From NCBI GenBank assembly GCA_037126765.1, contig JBBCBC010000001.1, forward strand, positions 19,424,622 through 19,488,621: a stretch of DNA of 64,000 nucleotides, in the 5' to 3' direction. Positions within the stretch are counted from its first letter, which is position 1. Every line of letters starts with the position of its first letter. This document shows, piece after piece, positions 25,601 through 36,537 of the stretch. The DNA is from Stenogyne calaminthoides (taxonomy: Eukaryota > Streptophyta > Magnoliopsida > Lamiales > Lamiaceae). A model generated the notes under the pieces. That model did not search any database, was not told the origin of the DNA, and saw only the letters and a program-made list of their open reading frames with translations. The position numbers and the translations under genes are program-made.

Positions 25601-25701
25601 TTGAATTAATATAGGATTAATTCATGCTAGTAATAATTGTAATAATTAAATTTGTATTTAAATATCATCCCGAATAGATTCGGGCAAATAATTCTCCAAC
25701 A
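22694..25701 (+). repeat. Second, divergent LTR copy fused to the first, carrying a MULE
   Basis: Starting at about LTR offset 195 (gatcacattaacagccccttgta), the LTR is repeated in a more divergent form. It runs to a proper LTR end (tctccaaca, 25701) with its own tataaatagggg (25291-25300). It is interrupted by the Mutator-like element at 23709-25181. Confidence 0.8.
23709..25181. mobile_element. Non-autonomous Mutator-like element with long terminal inverted repeats
   Basis: A 1473-bp insertion begins GGGATTAAATTTTTTGT and ends with the complement (aaaaaatttaatccc). It is flanked by a perfect 9-bp duplication ttatggaaa at 23700-23708 and 25182-25190, the size typical of Mutator-like elements. 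The inverted repeats extend at least 180 bp without large gaps. Further inverted matches lie deeper (taagttaccattgttac near 24105 versus ggtaacttgtaagag near 24771), so the element is close to a foldback structure. No transposase frame is present; the short frame at 24261-24506 has no recognisable domain. Confidence 0.9.
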
Positions 25702-25721
25702 GTACAAAGTACAAACTATAT

Positions 25722-27013
25722 AGTACTCTTGCTCTAAGATACAAGACCTTTTGAGTCGTACTCTTAGGTACAAAAATTGGGCTAAAATGTTTTAATTGCC
25801 CTTATGTAAGTAACAATATGCAAAAATGGTGGGCATATGCAGTTTAAAATATGACATTTTTTTATGTCCACTAACATGACATTGTACTTCCCGCAGTATT
25901 TTTTCTCACCTCGTAATAAACTGCACATACATAATAAATTTGTATATACGTTGTAATTTTGCACATTTGAAATTTAAAAGGTGTAGATTTTTTTTTTACA
26001 GGAGTGTTTTTTTTTAGATTTGATGATTTGAGAGGAGAGAGAAATAAAAATGGGACATATAAAAATTAAAGGTTGTTTTAGTATAAATTGTAGTGGTGAG
26101 TAATAGTAAAAAAATGTTAATACTTTAGAGTAATAATTATGTCCATATTTCAGTTTTTAAAAAAAAATTATGTCTATAATATCTAATAGTAATTTTTCCA
26201 AAATACATATGATAGATGAATTAATTCATCTTGAATTGTGGTACTAACTAGATCGCATGCCCTAGAAAAGTACCTGCAGTTCGATTTTAATTTGTAGCCC
26301 AATTTAATTTGTATGCTTATACAACTCATTTTAAAATATGAATACATAAAATTGACGTAATTTGGTATACAAGATCGATGGCGTTTTTAGACGTTTCAAA
26401 CCCAATGAAATCGTAGGCAGAGTTGTAGATGATTCATGCAACTAGCTAGGCTTCAAATAAGGGACATACATATCGAACAAGTAATTTATTTGTTTGAAAA
26501 AAATTATACTACATATTTTTGTAATTATGTATATTTTTATTAATGTATTATTATTTTAAGAAAGTTGTGAAATGATTAATTATATGGGAAAATTATTCAT
26601 ACATACAATTTATCATCAAGTTTTACTTTAAGATAAAATTACTTTTTGGTCTAGCTTACTTTAAGATACAAAACATTCCACTTTACCTTCATCTCTTAGA
26701 TTTTTTTTTCCAAAAAAATAGAAAATGTTGCTCGTTTTAAATTGTGTGCAGAATCTACATTTTATTTCTATATGTGCAGTTTTTGTGAGGTGAGAGAAAA
26801 AACACTTCATAAAATACAATTAAGATATTGTCAATATGTCATGATGTCGGCGGTACAGAAAAAAATAGGGAAAATATCAGATTTTAAAATTGCACATGAT
26901 CTTCATTTCTGCACATTGTTGTTTATATAAGGACAAATAAGATTTTTTGTTCCAATTAATTTGTACCTAAATAAGATTTAAAAATCTTATATCTTAGAGT
27001 AATTAAGAGTGCT
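25722..27013. mobile_element. Foldback-type element with ~260-bp inverted repeats
   Basis: The left arm (agtactcttgctctaagata..., 25722 on) is matched by the complement of the right arm ending aagagtgct at 27013. The match covers about 260 bp on each side, including the blocks ctaagata(c/t)aaga and tcacctc...aaactgcacata. A clear target duplication was not found, so the superfamily is open (Mutator-like is possible). No coding capacity. Confidence 0.7.
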
Positions 27014-27259
27014 CCATACATAGTATTAACGGTGAGTTATCCCAGTTATATGTTATGGTCATATTAGGTTCATTTAAACTCAATTAGACTTCTGTGAACT
27101 TGTGAGTCATGATTACGTTCAAAATTAACTTCAAATCCAATTTGACAAAAATAATTCTTACTCCAAAAGAAAGTTTGACTCAGCTCGATTTTATTACACC
27201 TACAACTATAAGAAAAGACAAAGTATAGTGTGAACAAGTTTCACGGTGAAACTGGTTAA

Positions 27260-27420
27260 GGAGTGTGACTTATATTAATAAAGAGTGTGACTTTTTACTG
27301 TAAAGGGTGTGACGTTTTACTATAAAGAGTATTACTCATAAAAATAAAGGGTGTGATTTATATTATAGCAAAGAGTGTCGTAGTGATAACTGAAGAGTGT
27401 GACTTATATTACTATATAGT
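27260..27420. repeat. ~22-bp minisatellite, about seven units
   Basis: Units such as aagagtgtgacttatattaata and aagggtgtgacgttttactata repeat head to tail with variation. No coding frame runs through it. Confidence 0.75.
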
Positions 27421-27603
27421 ATGTCTGTAAAAAAAAAAAAATCACAACATACCAACTCATAACAAAAATAATTGATTCCTTTTCAATTCATCCTCATCGA
27501 TAATAAGATTCTAGCATAAACTATTGAGAAAATAAACCTTACACACTCTTTTATTTTAAAATTGAATTATTATGCTTTTGTTTGACTTAAACTTTGATAC
27601 GTG

Positions 27604-27604
<1 letters not shown>

Positions 27605-27653
<49 letters not shown>
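27605..27653. repeat. (TA)n microsatellite
   Basis: Uninterrupted TA run of nearly 50 bp, followed by a T-rich tract. Confidence 0.95.
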
Positions 27654-27655
<2 letters not shown>

Positions 27656-28424
27656 TTTTTTTTATTATTATTGTTATTTTTTTACAATTTGAATTAAATT
27701 TTGGTTTAAAGAGTTTAGTTACAACCAGTCTAATGTAACAATCAAGTATTAATGCAGAAAAAACATATTAGGGCTCAACTGTACATATAGGGCAGATTCC
27801 CAATTTTTTTATTTTTGCTGGGGCAGATTCCCAATTTTAATATAAATAAAGTACAAATTTGAATATCTATAAATAAAAAATATAACATTCATTTTAAAGA
27901 AAATAAAACTTTAATAACTCAAATATTCGTTTTTCGTAAACAAATTATATAAGCAATCCAATCTGACTAGATATTCTCAAAATGAACTTAGCCTTAAAAA
28001 TAAAATCTCAAACTAGATGGTAGTCAAAAAGTAAGTACAATATAGCAGGGCTAGTCTCAAAAGTCACAGTGTCAAATCATCGTACATATTCATGTGTAAT
28101 ATCACATCAGTATATTATACACAACAATGTTGAAATTAAAACAAAATCTGGTTGCATATTGTTTGCTCTTTTCTCATCAAAAGCAAAATCTGGTACTGGG
28201 ATTTTGCATATGGTTTAATCTTTTATCGTGATCAAATTGATCTTAGAGCCTAATACGACTTTAATTAACATATGTATTTGTATGGTCTTGGAAATTCCAA
28301 CAGTTCCGCCTCAAACAACGGACCTCTAAACCCTTTAGTTGATCCGTCAATTCGACGTATATTATGTTCTTGTATATTAAACTATCTATATATGTATGTG
28401 TTACATTTTCAGTGCATGTTAGCC
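27654..28424. other. AT-rich intergenic DNA, nothing recognised
   Basis: No gene, RNA or clear repeat was seen apart from short A/T tracts and a short direct repeat of gggcagattcccaatttt near 27790-27838. Confidence 0.5.
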
Positions 28425-29591
28425 CAATGGCGGATCTAGGATAAAAAATTAGGAAGGACTGGAAGCAGAGCCGGACGTAGGAGTTTGAAATCGTGGGGAT
28501 TGACGGGAAAAATATTTTTTTAGGCAATAATTTAGAGGTTGTGTTTTAAGGACAATAATATTGCGATTTGGAAATGTTCAGGGCATCATATTTTAAAATA
28601 TGTAAATATAGAACAATATATTTAAAATCTATAAATGTAGGAAAATCGAGCTTGAGTAAGCCCAAATCGGGCTGCAGTTTTGCAAGATTGTCCTAAATTT
28701 ATGAATTTTGAAAATAAAGTGTCCTATATTCACAAGTCCGCAAATCTGTAAATGTAGGAAGGTCATGCAACTCACGTGAAATTTCAGCCCGACTTGAGTT
28801 ACTGGGTTAAAAAAACATAAATCGGCTGATATAAGTATTTTTAAAATTTTGTACATAAAATATTAACTAAAATCATATAAAAAATCGACAATAGCAAGTG
28901 AAATTGTTTTAAAAATGAGATGATATTAAAAAAAAAGAATATTATCACAATGATCAAGAGAGGCACCAAACAAAAGAAAATGCCCAACAATACCAAAATA
29001 TTATAAGAAATAAGAGATGAGCCTAATTAAATTTAGATAAAAACTTGTGTGAACTCGAGTTCACCATGAACTCGATTTTTTTAGTATTGTTATTATATAT
29101 AAAAACTATCATTGTTATACTTAAAAATTATTATTGTTTTGCAAAAAAATATGTGTCTATCGGTGATAATTTAATACAACAAGCCAATTAAATAAATAAA
29201 TATTAAATGAGATGGGTCTATACAAACACCCTATCTAAACATAGCTTTTTTTTAGGACTTGAATCAGCATTTTTTTTGCTCAGTAGAATCAAATTTTAAT
29301 AAAGCACCACGCTGCAGAACGACTGAATTTGGGTGAAGTCTGAATTGAGTTTAATTTAGGGCTTTGACTTTAATTCAAATTTCATTCATTCAAGGTTAAT
29401 ATATTTATACTTTCCAAATAATTAACAAAAATGTAGGCAGCTTGGTGGTGAAGTATTGTAATATTTAGTGAAGGGTCAGGTTTGATTTCTATTGGGTGGA
29501 CATTAATTTTATTTTTTTTAATGGTAAATTTTTTTCCCAAAAAATAGGGCGGGCTACAGCCCGGCCCAGCCCTCATGCAGATACGCCCTTG
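28425..29591. mobile_element. Non-autonomous hAT element (1167 bp)
   Basis: The ends are CAATGGCGGATCTAGG and the complement of gatacgcccttg, so the terminal inverted repeats read CAATGGCGGATCT and CAAGGGCGTATCT. A perfect 8-bp duplication, tgttagcc, flanks it (28417-28424 and 29592-29599), as expected for hAT. A second hAT-like start (gagccggacgtagg, about 28468) lies just inside and may mark a nested insertion. No transposase. Confidence 0.85.
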
Positions 29592-29658
29592 TGTTAGCCA
29601 CTACTCAAGCTCAAGAAGCGATTTTTACCAACTTTTAAAAAAAAACACATATATATTA

Positions 29659-29939
29659 TTTCTTCCGTTCCACTATAATTGTCTCGCTTTCTTTTTATAG
29701 ACGTCTCATTATAACTTTCTCATTCCATAAAAGAAAAAAGTAACTCCACTGTCCATAATTTTGATCCTCACTTTTCATACAATATTACAAAAAATGTCAT
29801 TCATTACTCCACTTATTACTCCACATACCTTTTTCTCTCTCCCAATACCCAAAATTATCCTCCATTTTTACTATTTTATTATTATTCCTTAAACAATTCA
29901 ACCAAAAGAAGTATAACAAATACAATGGAATGGAGAGAG
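29659..29939. mobile_element. Stowaway-like MITE
   Basis: The left end (ta)tttcttccgttccactataattgtctc and the complement of the right end (caatggaatggagagagta) are matched and TA-flanked. The size of about 280 bp and the CCGTTCCAC terminus fit Tc1/mariner-derived Stowaway elements. Confidence 0.7.
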
Positions 29940-30023
29940 TATTTATTAGAGATTGAAACAACATCTTAAAAGACCTTCACAAGATGTCTTTTACTGAATT
30001 TTAGGACCACTAACATATATATA

Positions 30024-30215
30024 CTCCCTCCGTCCCAGAAGGCTTAGTACACTTTCCTTTTTGGTTTGTCCCATAAGACTTTGCACACCAAAAAATGTAC
30101 ACACTCTTCTCAACTTATAATCTTACAACACACACTTATTACTCCTCATACACACTTACTATCCCCATAAAACAACTTTTTTTAATCTCTGTGCCGAAAA
30201 GTTGGCGCATTTTGC
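30024..30215. mobile_element. Truncated Stowaway-like MITE
   Basis: Left end ctccctccgtcccagaaggcttagtac preceded by TA, followed by typical interior (cataagactttgcacacc). The right end is missing; only gccgaaaagttggcgcat at about 30192 resembles the region near it. Confidence 0.55.
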
Positions 30216-30886
30216 ATAAATAATTCCTCACTTATTTCATGACATAAGGAATATACATATTATTGACTTTACATATTGGCTTATCACGTGTCAAAAGTCT
30301 TGGACAAAATCATCGCATAAAATTTAATTTCCGAAAGTTGTGTCTAAATGCAACCTGGTTACCTCATCCAAACTTGTACACATATATAATTGATCCAATT
30401 CCAAGTCAGAATCCGATTTTAAAGAAAAAATGTACCAAATGAGAATCTAGAAAGATATCAAGAGATTATGATGTAGATAGATAGAGTATGATGTATGTAT
30501 GTGATGTAGTAATGAAGAAATTAAACTTGTGGGGGCAATGTCCAGTTGAAAAGGTTCAACTTTAGTGTTGTGATCCAGAGATATATTACATATATATATG
30601 GGGTATCAATATAACAAATTAAAAAGGTCAAAACAGAGAGAGAGAGAGAGTGTGGTGAGCATGATAAAAGGGGAGAAAACAGTAGTTGGGAGAAATGAAG
30701 CATCATCATCGTCATCCCCTCTTAACCCTTTAACCATCAACAATAATTCATGGACTTGCATCAAACCTCTATTACTAATTAATAGTATCAATCATCACGC
30801 CTACTTGTGTTTATCTACTACTCACCCTTCCCCTCTCTTTTTTCTTAATTTTACGTTTTTGTGGAGGTGGGGTTCATTCTATGTTT
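30216..30886. other. Intergenic DNA with an (AG)n run
   Basis: No supported gene. An (AG)8 run lies at about 30635-30650. The 102-residue frame at 30598-30906 overlaps it, has no domain and runs into a foldback element, so I do not call it. Confidence 0.5.
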
Positions 30887-31578
30887 TGAGTTTAAATGAC
30901 AAATGATCTCATAATTTTGGTCTCAAATAGATTTAATTTTATAAAAAAAATAAAAATTTATCGTTGATTTAGTTCCAATTAATAACTTTGGCAATATCCA
31001 ATTTTAGTCAAATAGATCGGAACAACATCGTTTTGTCGTTTCAATCTGGAGCTTTCCAGTTGATGTTGTGACTGGACTGTCACTTGTGTTTTTTATTGTG
31101 TTTGATTAATTATTGCCGTCAATTCTATTTTAATTGTAATTTTTTTAATTTTAATTAATTATATGCTTGAAATTTCAGTTGTAAAAAAAAAAAAAAAACA
31201 TGTGACAGTCCAATCACAACATCCGCGAAAAGCCCCAAATTGAAAAATCAAAACAACGTTGTTTCAATCGATTTGAGACTAAAATTGGACACTATCAAAG
31301 TTATTGGGACTAAATCGACGATAAAAAACTTATAAAACTAAATCTTTTTTTTTTTATCGGGCAAAGTTAGATGTTAGTACACCAAGCACCTAAATACTCC
31401 ACGAAATCGTCAATCCAACTTATAACTCTCATAATTCCAAATTTGTTCCCAAAAGGAATTGAATCTGGGTCTCCCACTCAAATAAGGAGCACAGTGATCA
31501 GGTGGGCTAAGCCACCTGATTATAAAACTAAATTTATTTAAGGCTAAAGTTATGAGAGCATTTGTTATTCAAACTCTT
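30887..31578. mobile_element. Foldback element interrupted by a SINE
   Basis: The left arm (gagtttaaatgacaaatgatctcataattttgg, as positions 30888-30920) is matched by the complement of the right arm near 31541-31578 (agagtttgaataacaaatg, ctctcataactttag). The arms continue inward as ttatcgttgatttagttcc against the complement of ggactaaatcgacgataa. The right arm is split by the insertion at 31344-31519. Exact ends and target duplication are unclear. No coding sequence. Confidence 0.65.
31344..31519 (-). mobile_element. tRNA-derived SINE, antisense, with poly(T)/poly(A) tail
   Basis: A 14-bp duplication ttataaaactaaat flanks it (31330-31343 and 31520-31533). It starts on the plus strand with a poly(T) run, the complement of the poly(A) tail. 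On the minus strand it has pol III promoter-like boxes: a box A-like TGGCTTAGCCCACC near its 5' end and a box B-like stretch (complement of ggaattgaatctgggtc). Length, tail and boxes fit a plant SINE. Confidence 0.75.
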
Positions 31579-32564
31579 CTATTTTTTCCCGGGTCAGTGT
31601 TCAATATTATATTTTATAATATAACATACTAATACAGTTGAACACTATTCTAGTTAGAGGTGATAAATGAGCTAGCACTAGCTCATTAGGGTCAGTTCTA
31701 GGGGATCACAAACTTAAATAATTCAGGTTTTTATTGATTCACAATAAACAAGTTTCTAATAGTTAGAACCTAACTCAAGCAGTTCGTAAGCTAAATGGAC
31801 CACCAATAAAATATATATATATATATATTTAAAGTAGACATGATATAAGATTATGTAAATTAAATTCAATAGATAAAATTAAATTAAAGAAAATAATAAT
31901 AATATAATAAATATGTTTTTAATTATATTCAATCATATCAACTAAAATTTTAAAAACATATATTAAAATGATAAAACTATTTAATAGTCAACATGGGTAT
32001 TACTTAATTTTTTAATTTATAAATTTAATATTTTTTTTAACTCATTTCATCTGAAATAGGGGAAAGGGTGTTTGGTAAGTGCAAGTACTTTTCTCTTGGA
32101 AAAATAAAATAAAATTAAATGTTAAAAAAAATTGTGGAATTGATCATGTCGCCATAAGTAATTGTTTGCTTTGAATTTTGATGGTATGATATCATTTGTA
32201 ACAGCAGTCTCATAATTAGTCTTCTACATATTTTAGCTCTTATACCTTGGAAAATGTATTCATATATATTTTTTAAAATTAAATTAATGTGTATATAGGA
32301 GCTGGTATAAACTTATTCATAATATTAAATTAATATTATTATAATTATAAATTAATATTAATGATATTTAATATTATAATTTTAATCTATAAGTATAATT
32401 ATATCAATTGATAAGTGTAATAATATTAATATGTAAATGCAATGATATAAATTTCATACTATTAATAAATTTCACTGAAAAATTACCCTTATGAAATAAA
32501 ACTAGCGATCTTTCTATTTTCTTCCGAATTTTCTATTGTAAAATTCATACTTAATTATTTAGCG
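31579..32564. other. AT-rich intergenic DNA
   Basis: Only A/T-rich tracts and a short (TA)n at about 31808-31829. No gene or RNA supported. Confidence 0.5.
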
Positions 32565-32622
32565 CAAGGACGGAGCCACATTAGGTACAGGGGGGCACTG
32601 GGCCTACCTGACCTCGTATAAA

Positions 32623-32658
<36 letters not shown>

Positions 32659-33205
32659 CTCTTCTATTGTTAATAAATATTGTTGTTAAAATTGGTTCGT
32701 GTCTCTTTATTAATGTTCTTCTATCAATCATAGATCTGGTTTCAACTGTTGGTCACACTTTCGTTCCTTTATTCTTTCAGGTTTTAATTTTTATTGGTCA
32801 CACTTCCATTCCTTTATTCTTTTTCTTTCTTTTAGTACTAATGTTATAAGGCTAAATATTAAAGATCCTTCGTTTAATCATAAATCAGGTTCTGATCGCT
32901 TTTAGTCACACTTATTGTTGGAACCACAATTATTAATAATTTGGTTTTAGATGCATTTTTTATGAATAATCTTTATTAAATTCAGATTTTTTTAAATTTG
33001 ATTATTCAATTTATATATATTGATTTTTTTAGACAATAAGATCAATAGTACTTCGAATATAATGTAATTATATTAATTAAATGAATTATAAAGTAATAAA
33101 TTTAATTTTTTAATTATATATATAGTTTTAAAATATATTTTAAATTGTTTTCTTTTTTGTTCATTAAGTTGGACGCCCAAACTAAAATTTCTGACTTCGC
33201 CACTG
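32565..33205. mobile_element. Non-autonomous hAT element (641 bp)
   Basis: The left end CAAGGACGGAGCCAC and the complement of the right end (CAGTGGCGAAGTCAG) form short imperfect inverted repeats. Flanking 8-bp duplications atttagcg (32557-32564) and atttagtg (33206-33213) differ by one base. The interior holds a (TA)n run and two copies of tggtcacacttyc..cctttattctttc (near 32751 and 32796). No transposase. Confidence 0.8.
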
Positions 33206-33943
33206 ATTTAGTGCAATAATTTCATATTATATGATACATAAATCATTCTCCTGTCATGAATTCTGATCACCCTTAAAAAAAGTTCAAATTATTATATAAG
33301 AGTATTGCATTAAGTAAAATCATAGGGGTAAAACCATTAAATTGTGTAATTTCTTATTGGGATGATTCAAGAACCAAGTCAAATAATTTTTAAACGTAAA
33401 AGCTATTGGTCCACAAGGTGCATGTTGGCAATTATTACTCAGTCTGATGTGAAATAATCATTAGAACGAGTGTGATTTCACAAAAAAAGAGAACAGAAAG
33501 AAAAAAACTAAAAATAAATTGCGTTATTTTAAAGATGCAAAAACTTGTTAAAAGTGACAATTTTAAATAAAAGGTACTCATGATAATATTTTTATGTTAA
33601 TTTTGAAAAGTACTGTTAACTTATATTTTTTTCGAAACACGCATGCGTGCAACCATAAAATAAATATGTTTTTACCACTTATATAAAATAATTGATTCAA
33701 ACAATTTCCCATTTTATATAAAGATTTATGAATGGTCTTTCTTTAATTTTTCTGAAATTAATATTACGTAATGAAACAAAACGTACCATATTCTGCACAT
33801 GAAGTTTTACCAAGTAATACTTCACTTCACATAATTTCACATGTCAAAATTAAGAGTCACTCATTTTAGTTACATTCCTTATTGTCATTTTTTATGTTTC
33901 GATATATATGTCACTTTTTAAATCTTTGTCACATGCATGGACC
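33206..33943. other. AT-rich intergenic DNA
   Basis: Nothing coding or structured was recognised in this stretch. Confidence 0.5.
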
Positions 33944-34652
33944 CAGGGACGGACCTGTGTATGGGTTAGGGGGAATTGGGCCCCCCCAAAATTTCAAAAA
34001 TAATTATAATATATATTTTACAATTAGTAAAGTTCAATAGAAAGTGTGCAGTCTTATTGGTTGAGTTGTTGAATGAGAGTGTTGTGGTCGCAGGTTCTAG
34101 TCCCCCCGAACTACGGACCCATATTTTTTATGCAGGTTAGGTCTTATATGCATCCGGGTGCACGTTTCTATTTTGTACTATGAGTGCACATAAGACCTAC
34201 TCTTTCATGCATCCTTGATTATTTTCCAACTTTAATTCACATATCTATAACCTATTAGTCACAACACGAAAATAAGGTTAGAAACTTACTTATTCTCTAT
34301 ATGGTAGATTATTGCATAAGATGAATAGTAGCTCTTATGTGAATTTTCACATGTGAAAATATTGTATTTTACAACTTGTAATGGTAATAAAATTCGCGTG
34401 GGTGAGTTTTGGCATTGTCGACCTTAGTAGCTCAGTGGTTGGCAGATGCTTTCTCAACTCATATGTCGCGGGTTCAGCTCCCTATCCGCATACTAATTAT
34501 ATTTTTATGTCTTTTTCTCTATAAGTCAAAAATTAATCAACACTTATATTTTTATGTCTTTTTCTCTATAAGTCAAAATAATTAAAAAATCAACACTTTT
34601 TTGGAATTAACCTTGGTCACAAAAATAATTGAAAATTAGATTCACCACTATG
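33944..34652. mobile_element. Probable hAT element with tRNA-like segments
   Basis: The left end CAGGGACGGACCTGTG followed by gggggaattgggcccc looks like a Tip100-type hAT end. The right end may be agattcaccactatg at about 34638-34652. No convincing 8-bp duplication was found. Inside are two tRNA-like stretches (34050-34118 and 34423-34491). The sequence tatttttatgtctttttctctataagtcaaaa occurs twice (near 34500 and 34548). Confidence 0.4.
34423..34491 (+). other. tRNA-like pol III promoter motif
   Basis: ttagtagctcagtggttgg resembles box A and cgggttcagctccc resembles box B, spaced about as in a tRNA. I cannot fold a full cloverleaf and there is no clear anticodon arm, so this is a tRNA-derived fragment (SINE or captured by the hAT element), not a tRNA gene. 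Confidence 0.4.
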
Positions 34653-34770
34653 ACACATGAATATTTAATAAATTTCTTCCTCTTAATTTATTTATTTATC
34701 TAGATAATATTACATTATTGTCTACATATACTGCATATTGCTCTGTAGTTATAAAGGGTACGTGTAAAAT

Positions 34771-35140
34771 TAAAGCAGTATTACATGCAAAACGTAACAG
34801 TAATACATGCAAAAATATAAAAGTATTACATTCTAAACATAAGAAAAAGATAAAATTTTAAAGTGTATTAAATGCATAGCTGAAACAATATTAAAATTCA
34901 TAATAAACAATTATTAATACATTCTACTTTGATTTCAAATAAGAAATTGAAGCAGTATTACAAGCAAAACATAACAGTATTACAAACAAAATCATAACAG
35001 TATTACATGCAAAAACATAACAGTGTTACAAGAAAAAACATAACAATATTACAATCTAAACATAAGAAAAAAAATTATGAAGGTTATCTAATCAAAACGG
35101 AATAATATTACATGCACAAATATAACATTATTACAATAAA
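34771..35140. repeat. Minisatellite of ~22-24 bp units in two blocks
   Basis: Units like cagtattacatgcaaaacataa repeat with variation at about 34771-34850 and 34950-35140. A duplicated flank (cattctaaacataagaaaaaga and caatctaaacataagaaaaaaa) shows that a larger block was also duplicated. Confidence 0.75.
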
Positions 35141-35193
35141 AAATACGATTTTGAAATTTACTATACGTACAATTTGTAAATAGAAGTTCTAAT

Positions 35194-36254
35194 TGTCGCG
35201 AGTCGTTTTATTTGAGGAATATGCTGTGGCTAATTTGATAACAACTCACAAACAAAACATGCACGTGTAAAATAAACTGTAAATAAGATGGATTTGTTGA
35301 CCCAGTTCGTCAGGAAATGACTACTCTGGGGGCATACCAAGCCAGGATGTGGTATTGCGAGCTTTACACGTACAATATTTGATACACCTTATGAAGATAA
35401 ATCGTTACAGATGAAGATAATTTGGAGAGTTAGCATATCAGTGCTAGGGTTTCTGTATGTGTGGATAATCACTCGAATTTTTCTGTTCCTTGCCTCTCAT
35501 GTGTGGGTATTACTCTTTCTGGAAAAAAATTCTGAACCTTTCTCTTCTTTTTTCTTCCTTTTATAGCACTCAAACCAAGCATGAAATTTGGGTTGCAAGC
35601 ATATTTGGAGACTTGGTCATCAAGAATCCGAATGATATTGCCCACGTTCCCCAACTTCGTCTTCTAGATTGATCTTGGAGCTTGCTTATGCATAAGGGGA
35701 CTCTTTGGTCGTCCCAAATTAATCTTTTTCTCGGTTGGATGCTTTGTTACGCCCTTTAATCATATCGGTTTTATTTGGAATCTTGTCCTCCTCGAGCATC
35801 TTGAGCCCTCGGGATGTCCTGTCTTCGGGATATCGAGTGTCGAGCACTCGACCCTCGGGATATCTGAGCCTTCCCTCGATATTTGAGTTGGGGATATCTC
35901 GAGTTGCGAGCATCTTGACCCTCGGGATATCCCGAGGCCTTCGGGATATCCCGAATTAGAGCATCTTGACCATCGGGATATCCCCGAGCCTTCGGGATAT
36001 CCGAGTTGTGAGCATCTTGACCCTCGGGATATCCGGCCTTTTGGCCTTCCGAGTCTTTTTGACTTAGCTTGTTTAATTCCTCTTTCTGATCCCGAGTGGT
36101 GAATATGCTGTTTGCTCGGTAAAATTTTGGTTGAGCATCTTTGGTTGGTCGTGACGGCGAGCATACTTGTCCATTGGGCATGATTATTTTAATAAATATT
36201 ACGTGTAATGTCTTACGTGTTCGATTAATCTGAATTATTATATCGAACACAACA
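35194..36254 (-). repeat. 3' LTR of the Tat element
   Basis: On the minus strand it runs TGTTGTGTTCG to CGACTCGCGACA. It is colinear with 54036-55085 but differs in clusters at ctga/cag sites over 35780-36060. Confidence 0.9.
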
Positions 36255-36268
36255 ATACCCCCAAATTA
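36255..36268 (-). other. Polypurine tract of the Tat element
   Basis: The complement of atacccccaaatta, giving a G-run directly before the 3' LTR start on the minus strand. Confidence 0.7.
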
Positions 36269-36369
36269 AGCTTTGTATTCCACATGGGGCCCGGCTGTTA
36301 TAATCTTATTGGGCCATAGTCGATGTCGTTTCGTATTCTGCGCCAGATTTTCAAAATTGATTCTGGTAT

Positions 36370-36381
36370 CTATATATATAC
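36370..36381 (+). promoter_or_regulatory. TATA box of the Tat antisense gene
   Basis: ctatatatatac lies about 155 bp upstream of the plus-strand ATG at 36538 and just inside the 3' LTR, followed by a CT-rich leader. It is a plausible core promoter separate from the LTR promoter, which drives the other strand. Confidence 0.5.
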
Positions 36382-36537
36382 CACATTTCACCGCCTTAAA
36401 CCCTTTTCTCCTTCCTTCTTCTTTTTTGCCTCTGTCTTTCAATCTTTTCCGTGTCTGAAAATTTCCGGCGAGGGCTTCATCATTCCGGTGAAGAATCTTA
36501 CTCAGGTAACCGTTGCATTCTTTCTCTTATTGCGATT

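Larger units (their letters stand above)
13554..25701 (+). mobile_element. Ty1/copia retrotransposon, element 2, with chimeric 3' LTR
   Basis: Order: 5' LTR 13554-15424, tRNA-Met-type primer site 15427-15438, leader, gag-pol 17181-21129, polypurine tract 21237-21246, 3' LTR start 21247. The 3' LTR is not a simple copy. It runs to about 22693 and then restarts from an earlier LTR position, continuing to an LTR end at 25701 and carrying a Mutator-like insertion. The 5 bp before the 5' LTR (ggtat) do not match the 5 bp after 25701 (gtaca). This fits recombination between two related elements. Confidence 0.85.

Noticed and set aside
30598..30906. 102-residue plus frame with a Ser-rich middle
   Set aside because: It starts in a simple (AG)n area, runs into a foldback transposon arm, and has no domain or supporting splice or promoter signals.
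34423..34491. tRNA gene
   Set aside because: Box A and box B-like motifs are present but the acceptor and anticodon stems do not pair convincingly. The segment lies in a probable hAT element.
34771..35140. CRISPR-like array of short repeats
   Set aside because: The units are contiguous without unique spacers, and the context is plant nuclear DNA. It is a minisatellite.
36451..36537. Upstream extension of the antisense gene start (MSENFRRG...)
   Set aside because: The ATG at 36538 gives the Ser-rich start typical of such proteins. The extension overlaps CT-rich leader sequence with a possible splice donor (caggtaac).
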